This document shows positions 18,855 to 26,871 of a DNA stretch of 64,000 nucleotides, piece after piece (the first letter of the stretch is position 1; each line of letters starts with the position of its first letter). Below the pieces are notes generated by a model. That model saw only the letters and a program-made list of their open reading frames with translations. It was not told where the DNA came from and searched no databases. The stretch is from NCBI GenBank assembly GCA_016699735.1, contig CP065008.1:1736001-1800000 (forward strand). The letters are read 5' to 3'. Source of the stretch: Alphaproteobacteria bacterium. GTDB taxonomy: Bacteria; Pseudomonadota; Alphaproteobacteria; Micavibrionales; Micavibrionaceae. The position numbers were made by a program, and so were the translations under genes.

Positions 18855-20252
18855 ATGACCGAACAAGTCCTGATCGTTGATGATGACGCCCTGCATAGCA
18901 ATATGCTGGCCACCCTCCTCCGCCGAAAACTCGCTTACGAAAGCACAAAGGCAGGTAACGGGCGTGAAGCGCTAAACCTGCTCGAAAAGGATTCACAGCA
19001 AAATATCCTTCTTGTGATCCTTGACCTGAATATGCCGGTAATGGGTGGCATGGAAACTCTGGAGATTATCCGACAAAAATACCCTGCCCTGCCGGTTATT
19101 ATGCTGACGGGTACGCAGGATTCCGAACAGGCCGTTCAGGCGATGAAGCTGGGCGCCTCGGATTTTATCACAAAACCTTACGAGGGTGAGCGTTTGGCCG
19201 TTACTGTTCGCAACGCGCTCAAACTCTCGGGACTCTCACGAGAGGTACGCCGTTTAAGTCGTAAGGAAGAGGGGCGCCTGACCTTCGACACATTGATTGG
19301 CAACGATCAAGGGTTACTAGCCGCTGTAAATGTAGGCCGAAAGGCTGCAAGTTCCGACATCCCCGTTTTGATCTGCGGAGAAACAGGTACCGGAAAAGAG
19401 GTCTTTGCTCAGACTATTCATGGTGAAAGCCAACGCAGCGGAAAGCCGTTTATAGCAGTGAACTGCGGTGCCATTCCGACACAACTCGTTGAGAGCGTTT
19501 TGTTCGGTCACGAAAAAGGGGCGTTTACCGGAGCGACAGAAAAAACACTGGGGAAGTTTCGTGAAGCAGACGGCGGCACCGTATTTCTGGACGAGGTAGG
19601 GGAACTGCCCCTCGACGCGCAGGTCAAATTGCTGCGGGTACTCCAGCAAAAGGAAGTCGAACCGGTAGGCAGCGCCAGATCTGTTCCGGTGAATGTCCGC
19701 ATAATCTCGGCAACAAATCGCAATCTGGCGCACGACGTAAAAACGGGGCGATTTCGTGAAGACCTTTATTTTCGTCTGAACGTCCTTGAGATAGCTCTCC
19801 CACCTCTCAGGGAGAGAAAATCGGACATTCTGAGTCTAGCCCAGCATTTTTTAGAGCGTGAAGCCGTTAAACACGCCTCACCGCCCAAACACTTCTCGAA
19901 GGAAGCGAAAGCGCTTCTAAGCAATTATAATTGGCCGGGCAACGTCCGCGAGTTAGAAAATAAGGTCAGAAGGGCCAACCTCCTGTGCGATGAAACAGAA
20001 ATTACAAATGCCGCACTTTTCGATGGTACAGATTTTAAAAACAAAAACGCTCAGCCGTCAGAAGCGCTGCGGAAAGGCATGATGACCATAGACCTGATAA
20101 ACTTGGAAGGATTAATAAAAAAAGCCGATGAAATCGAGCGAGAAATGATTGCAAAAACGATGAATTACACGGGTCAAAATATCACCGAAACATCACGTTT
20201 GCTCGGAATCGCAAAATCGACGCTTTACAGAAAGCTTACTGATAAAAACTGA
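18855..20252 (+). CDS. NtrC-family sigma-54-dependent response regulator
   Basis: 465 aa transcriptional activator. Order: receiver (Asp57 in VILDLNMPVMGG), AAA+ domain with Walker A GETGTGKE, intact GAFTGA loop (222-227), Walker B GGTVFLDEVG and arginine-finger region, then a C-terminal Fis-type HTH (ETSRLLGIAKSTLYRKL). Unlike NtrX in this window, it has all residues for driving sigma-54 polymerase. RBS aaaaagggag precedes ATG 18855. It is divergent from a sigma-54-promoter operon and very likely activates it, perhaps after phosphorylation by the hybrid kinase there (inference). Confidence 0.94.
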   Translation: MTEQVLIVDDDALHSNMLATLLRRKLAYESTKAGNGREALNLLEKDSQQNILLVILDLNMPVMGGMETLEIIRQKYPALPVIMLTGTQDSEQAVQAMKLGASDFITKPYEGERLAVTVRNALKLSGLSREVRRLSRKEEGRLTFDTLIGNDQGLLAAVNVGRKAASSDIPVLICGETGTGKEVFAQTIHGESQRSGKPFIAVNCGAIPTQLVESVLFGHEKGAFTGATEKTLGKFREADGGTVFLDEVGELPLDAQVKLLRVLQQKEVEPVGSARSVPVNVRIISATNRNLAHDVKTGRFREDLYFRLNVLEIALPPLRERKSDILSLAQHFLEREAVKHASPPKHFSKEAKALLSNYNWPGNVRELENKVRRANLLCDETEITNAALFDGTDFKNKNAQPSEALRKGMMTIDLINLEGLIKKADEIEREMIAKTMNYTGQNITETSRLLGIAKSTLYRKLTDKN

Positions 20253-20254
20253 AG

Positions 20255-20536
20255 TCACTTACGTGGCAGCTTGATCATATCCGCAACTTTGTTGTTTTCT
20301 TCGGCGGTCTCTTCTTCTGCACTCGCAGCTGGTTCAATATCGGCAGGATTCGCAGAGCCAGAGGCATCCGCACTTTCGGATGCAGAACTTTCAGAGCTTT
20401 GATCCTGCTCCTCGACGAAATGAACCATGCCCTGCTTCTTCTTTGAATAGGAGGTTTTAGCGCCCCCCTCTTCCGCTTGCGCTGCGAATCCGACAAACAA
20501 AACAAGGGCTGTAGCAAAAAGAACGGGCAATTTCAT
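20255..20536 (-). CDS. Small exported acidic protein
   Basis: 93 aa with a clear Sec signal peptide (hydrophobic core VLFATALVLFVGFA, cleavage after AQA), then a short basic stretch and a long low-complexity Ser/Ala/Glu/Asp-rich segment ending in IKLPRK. No known domain is recognised. The RBS ggaggttt lies just before ATG 20536. Its stop is 2 bp from that of the convergent sigma-54 activator. A periplasmic or outer-membrane-associated role is all that can be inferred. Confidence 0.75.
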   Translation of the reverse strand: MKLPVLFATALVLFVGFAAQAEEGGAKTSYSKKKQGMVHFVEEQDQSSESSASESADASGSANPADIEPAASAEEETAEENNKVADMIKLPRK

Positions 20537-20595
20537 ATCAAAAACCTCCGGGAAAATGTCCTAGCGGGAAATATAGGAGAATAAAGAAAGACAAG

Positions 20596-21042
20596 TCAAT
20601 GCCTCTGGCAACTCTTGCACTGTCCGTGAAGCTCCGCGTTCCAACTGCTGAGCACAAAACCCTCCTCCTCGGTTTTACGGGCCAAATCCTTGGGCAACTC
20701 ACACAAATGCGCCTCAATAACCGTCCCGCAACGATCGCAAATCATAAATTGCGACCCGGAATGTTTATGCCCGGCATGACAGGTGATAAAGGCATTCAGG
20801 CTCTCGATCCTGTGAATAAAGCCATTCTCTTGCAGAAACTCTATAGCCCTATAGGCGGTCGGCGGCTTGGGATGGTCAAGAAATTGGCCAAGTTTAGCCA
20901 ATATATCGTATGCGCCTATTGGCACTGAGCTACCCGCGATAATCTCAAGCACATGGCGCCTCGGCTCTGTAAAACGAAGCCCCTTCTCTGCACAATAGGC
21001 CTCGACGATTTTAACAAGTTTCTGAACTGCGCCCTTTTTCAT
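20596..21042 (-). CDS. zur: Fur-family regulator, Zur-like
   Basis: 148 aa metal-dependent repressor. It has a winged-helix N-terminus (RFTEPRRHVLEII, PPTAYRAIEFLQENGFIHRIE) and a metal-binding C-terminus with histidines (CHAGHKHSG) plus two structural Zn pairs, CDRC and CKSC, as in Zur rather than Fur. It lies 14 bp downstream of the DUF3299-like gene and is the last cistron of an ABC-transporter operon, consistent with zinc control and autoregulation through the site near 23516-23523. Assignment as Zur rests on context and the His/Cys pattern. Confidence 0.82.
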   Translation of the reverse strand: MKKGAVQKLVKIVEAYCAEKGLRFTEPRRHVLEIIAGSSVPIGAYDILAKLGQFLDHPKPPTAYRAIEFLQENGFIHRIESLNAFITCHAGHKHSGSQFMICDRCGTVIEAHLCELPKDLARKTEEEGFVLSSWNAELHGQCKSCQRH

Positions 21043-21056
21043 GCTTTTCCATGTCC

Positions 21057-21590
21057 CTAGGATGGAGGGACAATAGTAACATCCTTAAGACGGTAAAACA
21101 CGTTATATTCATCGTCCACCGGAACCAGTTCAAACTTGCCCGTAAGCGTCAGCGCATCGAAACTAAACGTAATCGGGGCTTCCGCATGAGCCTCGATGAC
21201 CATAGACGGGCCGACATGGTAATGATAAGGACAACTCATGGGAAAGGGACCGAAAAGAAAACGAGTTTGCTCCTCTTTTTGCTCTAAAGGAAACATATAC
21301 CCCTGCATGACAACGGTCTGACCGTCGAGATTCTTAACATCCTTGGAAAACTCAGGGCGCACGGAAATTAGATCTCCATCCTCGACTTTACCGACAATGA
21401 CCTCATTCTCTTGAGTAGTGGCAAGCAACTGCCATGAAACCCCGCCCTCGGGGGTTTTAACAAAATCAGGAACCGCATTAACCAGAGACTCCTGGCTGAA
21501 AGTCGTAGAAGAATACTCCCACTCCTCGATCGCAAGAACAGAAGAGCTATAAAACCAAGTCAGCAAAACTAAGGACAGTAACCGTATCAT
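21057..21590 (-). CDS. DUF3299-like exported protein
   Basis: 177 aa with an N-terminal signal peptide (LLSLVLLTWFYSSSVLA). The motif VVMQGYMFPLE followed by a Cys/His patch (SCPYHYHVGPSM) resembles the DUF3299 family, often encoded with metal-related ABC systems. The start overlaps the permease stop by four bases, so it is translationally coupled. The Cys-x2-His-x-His patch may bind a metal in the periplasm (inference). Exact function unknown. Confidence 0.78.
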   Translation of the reverse strand: MIRLLSLVLLTWFYSSSVLAIEEWEYSSTTFSQESLVNAVPDFVKTPEGGVSWQLLATTQENEVIVGKVEDGDLISVRPEFSKDVKNLDGQTVVMQGYMFPLEQKEEQTRFLFGPFPMSCPYHYHVGPSMVIEAHAEAPITFSFDALTLTGKFELVPVDDEYNVFYRLKDVTIVPPS

Positions 21591-22810
21591 GTAACCCTTG
21601 CCAGTTGAGCGGAGACATCAATGCGTCCGGCTCTCAAGGCAGGAATAATAGCAGAAATAAGACCTGCAAAGAAAATGGAAATCAGCGCCTCCGCGAGTCC
21701 CGGGGCGGACCAGTCAAAAACGGCCTGACTTTCATTAAGGGCCGATGAATAGGAAACAAGCGCACGAAAACAAACCGCTCCCAAAGCCAACCCCAGAATA
21801 ATCCCGCTAGTGGTGACCATAAGCCCCTCGGCCAGGACAATCCCGATAAGACGTCGCCGGGAATAACCAATGGCCCTAAGAACGGCCAATTCACCCATCC
21901 GGCTGTCAATCGTGCTGGCTAGGCCGGAGAAAATACTCAGCGCGGCTATAGCAATTAGTAAGAACGACAAAGCGCCGAGACTCTTCGAGCCGATGCCAAG
22001 CAAACCACTCAGTCGAGCCATCTCAAGTGCCGGGTTGGCGGCCTGCAGAGCGCTTTCACGGTTAATCGTGTGCGGAAGGTTCATCGCCGCTAGAGGACTT
22101 TTGACCTTAAGAAGCACAGCGGTAACCTCTGGTAACGACATACCGATCTCTTCCGTGTGGTCGTCATCGTGTGGCTTATGCTCTTCCTCATGATGGTCAT
22201 GATCATGCTGCCCATGCAGTTCGAGGACACTACCGACGGAGGTCAGGATCAAACGGTCCAGAACCGTACCTGTTGGCTTAAGGGTGCCGACAACCCTGTA
22301 GGGATGATCCTCGTGATGATCTCTTCCCTCGATCAAACCGTGTGCCCCGGAAAAACTCATATCAAGCCGTAACCCGGTCGCCGATCCGGCAATGGCCTCA
22401 AAAGAATTTTCCCAGATACGCCCATCTTTTAAAACAGCTCCGTAAACAAAAAGATAATCTGGTGTCGTTCCGACAATCCTGAACCCGTGCCAGTTATCAC
22501 CCAGTGCAAGTGGTATCGCCTGCTTAACCTGCGGATGCTGCATCCAGCGTTTAGCTTCGCTATACGGTATATTCCCGACAGGTAAATCGACATGATAAAC
22601 GGAAGAAAGAATGAGCTGTAACGGGCTGCCTTTGGCACCGATCACTAGATCAACCCCCTGCCCGTCTGAACTTAGCCTTTTATGAACATGGTTTGAAAAC
22701 ATAATGACTAAAAGTGCCAACATGAAGCCGAAGGCGATAAGCAGCACAGACAGAGCGCTAGGTGTAAACCTTGAACACAGAGAACAGAGAACAAGGCGAA
22801 GATCGTTCAT
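21587..22810 (-). CDS. ABC transporter permease (FtsX/MacB type) with His-rich loop
   Basis: 407 aa. One N-terminal TM (LSVLLIAFGFMLALLVIMF), a large periplasmic domain and three C-terminal TM segments give the MacB/LolC-like fold. The periplasmic domain contains an unusual cluster of His/Asp/Glu (HGQHDHDHHEEEHKPHDDDH, about residues 196-215), as seen in zinc or nickel handling proteins. It overlaps the ATPase gene by four bases upstream and the DUF3299-like gene downstream. With a Zur gene in the same operon, a role in zinc homeostasis or insertion is likely; zinc-regulated ABC systems such as the Zrg system of Vibrio are a possible parallel. Confidence 0.85.
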   Translation of the reverse strand: MNDLRLVLCSLCSRFTPSALSVLLIAFGFMLALLVIMFSNHVHKRLSSDGQGVDLVIGAKGSPLQLILSSVYHVDLPVGNIPYSEAKRWMQHPQVKQAIPLALGDNWHGFRIVGTTPDYLFVYGAVLKDGRIWENSFEAIAGSATGLRLDMSFSGAHGLIEGRDHHEDHPYRVVGTLKPTGTVLDRLILTSVGSVLELHGQHDHDHHEEEHKPHDDDHTEEIGMSLPEVTAVLLKVKSPLAAMNLPHTINRESALQAANPALEMARLSGLLGIGSKSLGALSFLLIAIAALSIFSGLASTIDSRMGELAVLRAIGYSRRRLIGIVLAEGLMVTTSGIILGLALGAVCFRALVSYSSALNESQAVFDWSAPGLAEALISIFFAGLISAIIPALRAGRIDVSAQLARVT

Positions 22811-23502
22811 ATACTCATCTCCAGAATATCCTTGAAGTATGGCTTGATCCTCTGGTCATGCGTTGAGACGATAAGGCTAACTCCTGAGGCCTTTGACAGT
22901 TCAAACAGAAAGTCCATAACGGCCTTTGTATTGACGTCGTCCAAAGCCGATGTCGGCTCGTCGGCGAAGACAATTTTCGGGCTATGAACACACGCCCTGG
23001 CAAGACAAACACGCTGCGCCTCTCCCTGACTAAGGGAAAAAGCTTTCTGAGATTCTTTCCCTTTTAACCCCAAAGCTTCACAAACTTTCAAAATAGAAGA
23101 AAGTTCAGGAGACTTACGCGCACTGGAAAACGCCAGTGCGATATTTTGTTGGACATTAAGGTGCCCGACAAGATGCAGGCTCTGAAAAACAAACCCGTAA
23201 TTTTCGGCACGAATTTGGTCCAGACGATGTGGCCTAAGACCACGATAGGACTGCCCCTTAAAAAGAACCTCACCCGAAGTCACCGGAAGCAAACCTGCAA
23301 GTGCGTGAAGTAATGACGTTTTCCCGCACCCTGAAGGGCCAAGAATCAAAAGACTCTGCCCCGAAGCAAGATTCAGGTTTTCGGCGTTATGAAACAATTC
23401 ACGTTCGCCACGGAATAGCTTGATCTCTCTGGCTTGCAATAGGTCCAAGGGTATAGCTCCGGTCTGTGCAAAACCCTTACACGAAAAGAGCATTTGACTC
23501 AA
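22807..23502 (-). CDS. ABC transporter ATPase (LolD/MacB type)
   Basis: 231 aa nucleotide-binding subunit. Walker A GPSGCGKTS, Q-loop (VFQSLHL), signature LSQGEAQR, Walker B KIVFADEPTS and the H-loop STHD are all present. The annotated start is TTG 23502; the in-frame ATG at 23493 is equally possible and removes only three residues. It is the first gene of the minus-strand operon ATPase-permease-DUF3299-Zur and faces a candidate Zur box. Confidence 0.9.
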   Translation of the reverse strand: MSQMLFSCKGFAQTGAIPLDLLQAREIKLFRGERELFHNAENLNLASGQSLLILGPSGCGKTSLLHALAGLLPVTSGEVLFKGQSYRGLRPHRLDQIRAENYGFVFQSLHLVGHLNVQQNIALAFSSARKSPELSSILKVCEALGLKGKESQKAFSLSQGEAQRVCLARACVHSPKIVFADEPTSALDDVNTKAVMDFLFELSKASGVSLIVSTHDQRIKPYFKDILEMSI

Positions 23503-23510
23503 GAAGATTA

Positions 23511-23530
23511 ATTACGTTATAACATTACAC
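23511..23530. promoter_or_regulatory. Candidate Zur box
   Basis: The sequence ttacGTTATAACatta has the self-complementary core GTTATAAC (23516-23523) typical of alphaproteobacterial Zur operators (AT-rich ATGTTATAACAT-like sites). It sits in the short divergent region between the ATPase gene and the small gene at 23555, where one repressor could control both. The flanking bases are only partly symmetric. Confidence 0.55.
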
Positions 23531-23554
23531 TTATCGTTAACAGGAGTGTTACCA

Positions 23555-23824
23555 ATGTCAGCTACAGATAATTTTAATCATAGTTCATCCTTTAATTGGC
23601 AGGATTTCTGGTTCCACGCCCTGATTATGATCCCCATTGAATTTGGCATCCTGCACTCGACACCGTTGGGCCCGATGCTAACAAGTTTCTTCGGATCGGT
23701 CTGGAGCGGACTAGGAATGGATTTTGCCGCCCATGCCGGAACAGAAGTTCTGGCACAAACAGCTACGGAGTCAGCTGCGTCGGGATTCTGTCATTTCCAT
23801 GGCGCAGAAATGGTCTGCCATTAA
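23555..23824 (+). CDS. Small protein with Cys/His-rich tail
   Basis: 89 aa from ATG 23555, which has a good aggag RBS at 23542-23546; the upstream GTG 23546 would lie inside that RBS. A hydrophobic stretch (FWFHALIMIPIEFGILH) and a second weaker one (MLTSFFGSVWSGLGM) suggest membrane association. The C-terminus (CHFHGAEMVCH) has two Cys and three His within 11 residues, a likely metal-binding tail. It is divergent from the zinc-type ABC operon across a Zur-box-like site. Function unknown; no family recognised. Confidence 0.7.
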   Translation: MSATDNFNHSSSFNWQDFWFHALIMIPIEFGILHSTPLGPMLTSFFGSVWSGLGMDFAAHAGTEVLAQTATESAASGFCHFHGAEMVCH

Positions 23825-23838
23825 AAGCTTTAGGAAAA

Positions 23839-25206
23839 CTAACGCGGCCCTATCAGCGATGTCGGCGCGGATGGACCTGAAACTCTGTCACTCGGTCCAA
23901 GCCCATAGAGTTCGGGCCTGATCTGGCTGTCGCGGATCATATAATCGCTCAGCCGCTTTTGTATTGGGTCATCAGCAAAGGCACCCTCGGCGCGGAGATC
24001 CTGAATAATCTTGAGCGTAGGTCTATGTATATCCTTTATAAAAGCCTCCGGGGTTCTATCGCCGATCTCCAGATTGTATACGCCAGCTTGCCTGTTAAAC
24101 AGCCCGAAATACTCGTCCACGATATGCTGCCGATACAGCTTGGGATCGGTCTCTCGCATAAAATCCAGAGCTTGCTGCAACTCGACTTTCATAGCCTCTT
24201 TGGTTTGTTGAATTTTCTCGTAAACACCATCTTTCCTTTTTTCCGGGTCATCGCCCAGTGCCGTATACTCTTCCCAGAGCTTATCAACCTTATCGTTTAG
24301 CTCTTTCAGATTGTTAGTAAACGGCTCATACCGCCCCTGTACCGCTGGACCATGCTGCGCCACGAATTCAGTAAACTTACTTTCGTAAAAATAATCGACA
24401 TCACTTGCTGTCACGCTAGTCAAGTCCAGACGAAAGCGCGGATTTTGCGCCAGATGTTGGTCGTAAATCCGCCCTAAAACCTGATCGCGAAAGCGGTCCA
24501 GAGAACTGTTAAGGCTGTCCTGAGTAACCTCAAAACCCTCCTCTCCTTGTAGAAAAATCCCCAGAACACTCGTATGGATGAATTCCGGGTTGTTAACGAG
24601 CATACTATGTGTCGAACGGTCGGAGTTCTTGACATCCTGCATGGCGATCATGTCGCCGATGGCATTCCCGGCGCGCGCCGCCAGTATCCCTTCGCGAAAT
24701 TCTCTTGTGCCCTTTGCTCCTATACCCTCGAAACCTTCGATGTCAGAATCACGCTCATTTTGCCAGCGCCTCCAGAAATCATCGGGTTTGTGGCCGTCGA
24801 AATGTCCGATCTCATGGCCGAGAGTGAATTGTCTGACGGTCAGAGGGTCACCAGGAAAAGCGGCTTGAAATGCCTTGTGGTGGCTTTCTTTGTCGTTATA
24901 GCTGCCGATATCAACCTTGCCGTCCCGATTGAGATCAAACATCATCAGGGCGGGCATGGGCGTATCCCGCGACATCTGCAGAACGGTGTCCATATCCTTC
25001 TGACTCACCCAGGAGAAAAACCCTAGGGAGCCTCTTTTGGCTTGCCAGAAAAGTTTCTCAACGTCTTCCTTTGAATCGTCAGGTCCATAAACGACAATGT
25101 GCCCGCTGTTACCCACGCGCCGGAAAACCTCCTCGGCTTGCTGCCTTCCGCCGTAGGATTCTGCTGTCTTGTCGCTGATATAAAGCCGCCCGTCCGCCAC
25201 CTTCAA
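23839..25206 (-). CDS. Putative zincin-type metalloprotease, uncharacterised
   Basis: 455 aa with no signal peptide. It holds an HEXXH motif with an extra histidine, LGHEIGHFDGH (His131, Glu132, His135, His139), and upstream an EF-hand-like loop DLNRDGKVD (Asp91-Asp99). The rest is helical and charged. The best start in frame is TTG 25206 (GTG 25200 also possible). Overall family not recognised; a metallopeptidase active site is the only functional hint. It stands alone between the zinc cluster and the metG operon. An exported effector is conceivable but unproven. Confidence 0.72.
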   Translation of the reverse strand: MKVADGRLYISDKTAESYGGRQQAEEVFRRVGNSGHIVVYGPDDSKEDVEKLFWQAKRGSLGFFSWVSQKDMDTVLQMSRDTPMPALMMFDLNRDGKVDIGSYNDKESHHKAFQAAFPGDPLTVRQFTLGHEIGHFDGHKPDDFWRRWQNERDSDIEGFEGIGAKGTREFREGILAARAGNAIGDMIAMQDVKNSDRSTHSMLVNNPEFIHTSVLGIFLQGEEGFEVTQDSLNSSLDRFRDQVLGRIYDQHLAQNPRFRLDLTSVTASDVDYFYESKFTEFVAQHGPAVQGRYEPFTNNLKELNDKVDKLWEEYTALGDDPEKRKDGVYEKIQQTKEAMKVELQQALDFMRETDPKLYRQHIVDEYFGLFNRQAGVYNLEIGDRTPEAFIKDIHRPTLKIIQDLRAEGAFADDPIQKRLSDYMIRDSQIRPELYGLGPSDRVSGPSAPTSLIGPR

Positions 25207-25275
25207 ACCCCGAATTCTTATTTTATATAATCATAATAATCACTTAGCTAAAAAAACGCAAACGGGTAAATTTTC

Positions 25276-26070
25276 TCATGAAATATCAATACGTAAGCCA
25301 TCATAAGCCGGATAAAAACCCTTCGGCAACTCGTTGAGTAAGGTCTGGTAATCCATGACGGACGTCAAACTGGACAGATAAACCGCCTCGGCCTGAATGA
25401 TCTTGTTATAGCCAATTACATCCGCGATATTCGCGTGTACCGCATTGTTCTTGCTCTGATAGGCGGCCGCATCCACGATCCACGTTTTTACGCCCTTCAT
25501 AGCGTTCAAAGCGGCATCATCAAGCGACTTCATGTCCACGGTATACGCCAGATCACCGAAACGGTACCCGGTACACACGCACGACCCATGATCGACGGCA
25601 AAGGGAACAAAAGAAATATCGCCGAACATGTTCTCCTTGCCGAAATCTTTGTCCTTAAAAGTCCGCGCCTCCAGAATGGGCGGATAGAAAAACGAATTAT
25701 TCCCGCCTTCAAACAGATAACGGAAACGTTCGGTTAAATCCTCAAACGTCTGTGCATTGGCATAGGTCGGTAGTGGCTCACGTGAACCGCGAAAATAAAA
25801 ACTCCGCAGATCGTCGATCCCGTGGCAATGATCCCCATGCGGGTGCGTATAGAAAACCGCATCGGGGGGCGGCAGACCCTCGCGGTTCCACTGCTCACGG
25901 AAATCCGGCCCCGTATCGACGACAAGGGTCGTCTTCTCGCTGAACACGGCCAGCGAACTTCTTCCCCTGCGGTTCTTCGGCTCGTTCGGGTCGCAATGCC
26001 CCCAATGATTGCCGATCCCCGGAACACCCGATGAATTGCCGCACCCCAAAACGATGGCGTTAAGTTTCAT
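25276..26070 (-). CDS. MBL-fold metallohydrolase, PhnP-like
   Basis: 264 aa metallo-beta-lactamase fold hydrolase. The metal motif THPHGDHCHGIDD and later metal ligands (AVDHGS, VDMKSLDD) match the PhnP/phosphoribosyl cyclic phosphodiesterase-like group. The N-terminal LGCGNSSGVPGIG is characteristic. The start overlaps the tatD stop by four bases. It is the last gene of the metG-tatD-MBL run common in alphaproteobacteria. Substrate unknown. Confidence 0.87.
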   Translation of the reverse strand: MKLNAIVLGCGNSSGVPGIGNHWGHCDPNEPKNRRGRSSLAVFSEKTTLVVDTGPDFREQWNREGLPPPDAVFYTHPHGDHCHGIDDLRSFYFRGSREPLPTYANAQTFEDLTERFRYLFEGGNNSFFYPPILEARTFKDKDFGKENMFGDISFVPFAVDHGSCVCTGYRFGDLAYTVDMKSLDDAALNAMKGVKTWIVDAAAYQSKNNAVHANIADVIGYNKIIQAEAVYLSSLTSVMDYQTLLNELPKGFYPAYDGLRIDIS

Positions 26071-26864
26071 TCGAGACTCGCCCGGTCAAAGAGAGTAAAG
26101 AAATTCCGCGTGGTTTGCGCGGCAAACTCTTCCCTCTCAACCCTTAAAAAATCGGCCAAAAAATTCCCCGTATGAGCGACATAAGCCGGCTCGTTGGTTT
26201 TCCCCCGGTGCGGCAGGGGCGCAAGAAACGGCGCGTCCGTCTCGACCAGAATCCGGTCCAGCGGAACCGTCTTTGCAATCGCCCGCAATTCATCGGACTT
26301 CGGAAACGTCACCATCCCTGAAAAGGAAATATAAAACCCCAGATCAAGCGCATCCTTGGCCAGTTGCGGGCCGGAGCTAAAACAATGCATAACGCCCTTG
26401 AGCCCCTGCCCTGCCCCCTCCTCCCGCAGGATCTGAACCGTATCTGCTTCGGCCTCGCGGCTATGCACGATCAGGGGCAGCCCGGTCCGAACACAGGCCC
26501 GAATATGTTTGCGGAAAGATTCCTGCTGATCCGGTCGCGGTGAATGGTCATAATAATAATCCAGCCCCGACTCCCCGATTCCGACGACTTTGGGGTCGGA
26601 CAAGGCCTTCGCACAAATCTGCTCCAGAGTAATCGCTTTTTCCGTTTCCAACCCCGCGTCATGCGGGTGCGTCCCGATGCTGCACCAGACATTGGGAAGC
26701 GGCTTGACCATAGCCAGAAGATCGTCGAATTCTTCCGCAATCCGGCAGCATATGGAAATCATTCCCGCAACCCCCGCCTCACGCGCACGGGCGGCCAATA
26801 GCGCAGGCGTATCCTCCGGCGCCACCCGCGCATGATTGAGATGACAGTGGGAGTCGATCCACAT
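26067..26864 (-). CDS. TatD-family metal-dependent hydrolase
   Basis: About 265 aa TIM-barrel amidohydrolase-like nuclease. Metal ligands are visible as DSHCHLNH, the Glu of GESGLDYYY, HSREAE, MHCFSS and ETDAPFLAP. ATG 26864 is preferred because it follows the metG stop and has a gtagggg RBS; an in-frame start at 26891 would overlap metG by 20 bp. TatD proteins are 3'-5' DNA exonucleases or D-aminoacyl-tRNA-deacylase-like enzymes. Co-transcribed with metG and the MBL gene. Confidence 0.92.
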   Translation of the reverse strand: MWIDSHCHLNHARVAPEDTPALLAARAREAGVAGMISICCRIAEEFDDLLAMVKPLPNVWCSIGTHPHDAGLETEKAITLEQICAKALSDPKVVGIGESGLDYYYDHSPRPDQQESFRKHIRACVRTGLPLIVHSREAEADTVQILREEGAGQGLKGVMHCFSSGPQLAKDALDLGFYISFSGMVTFPKSDELRAIAKTVPLDRILVETDAPFLAPLPHRGKTNEPAYVAHTGNFLADFLRVEREEFAAQTTRNFFTLFDRASLE

Positions 26865-26871
26865 AACGCCC

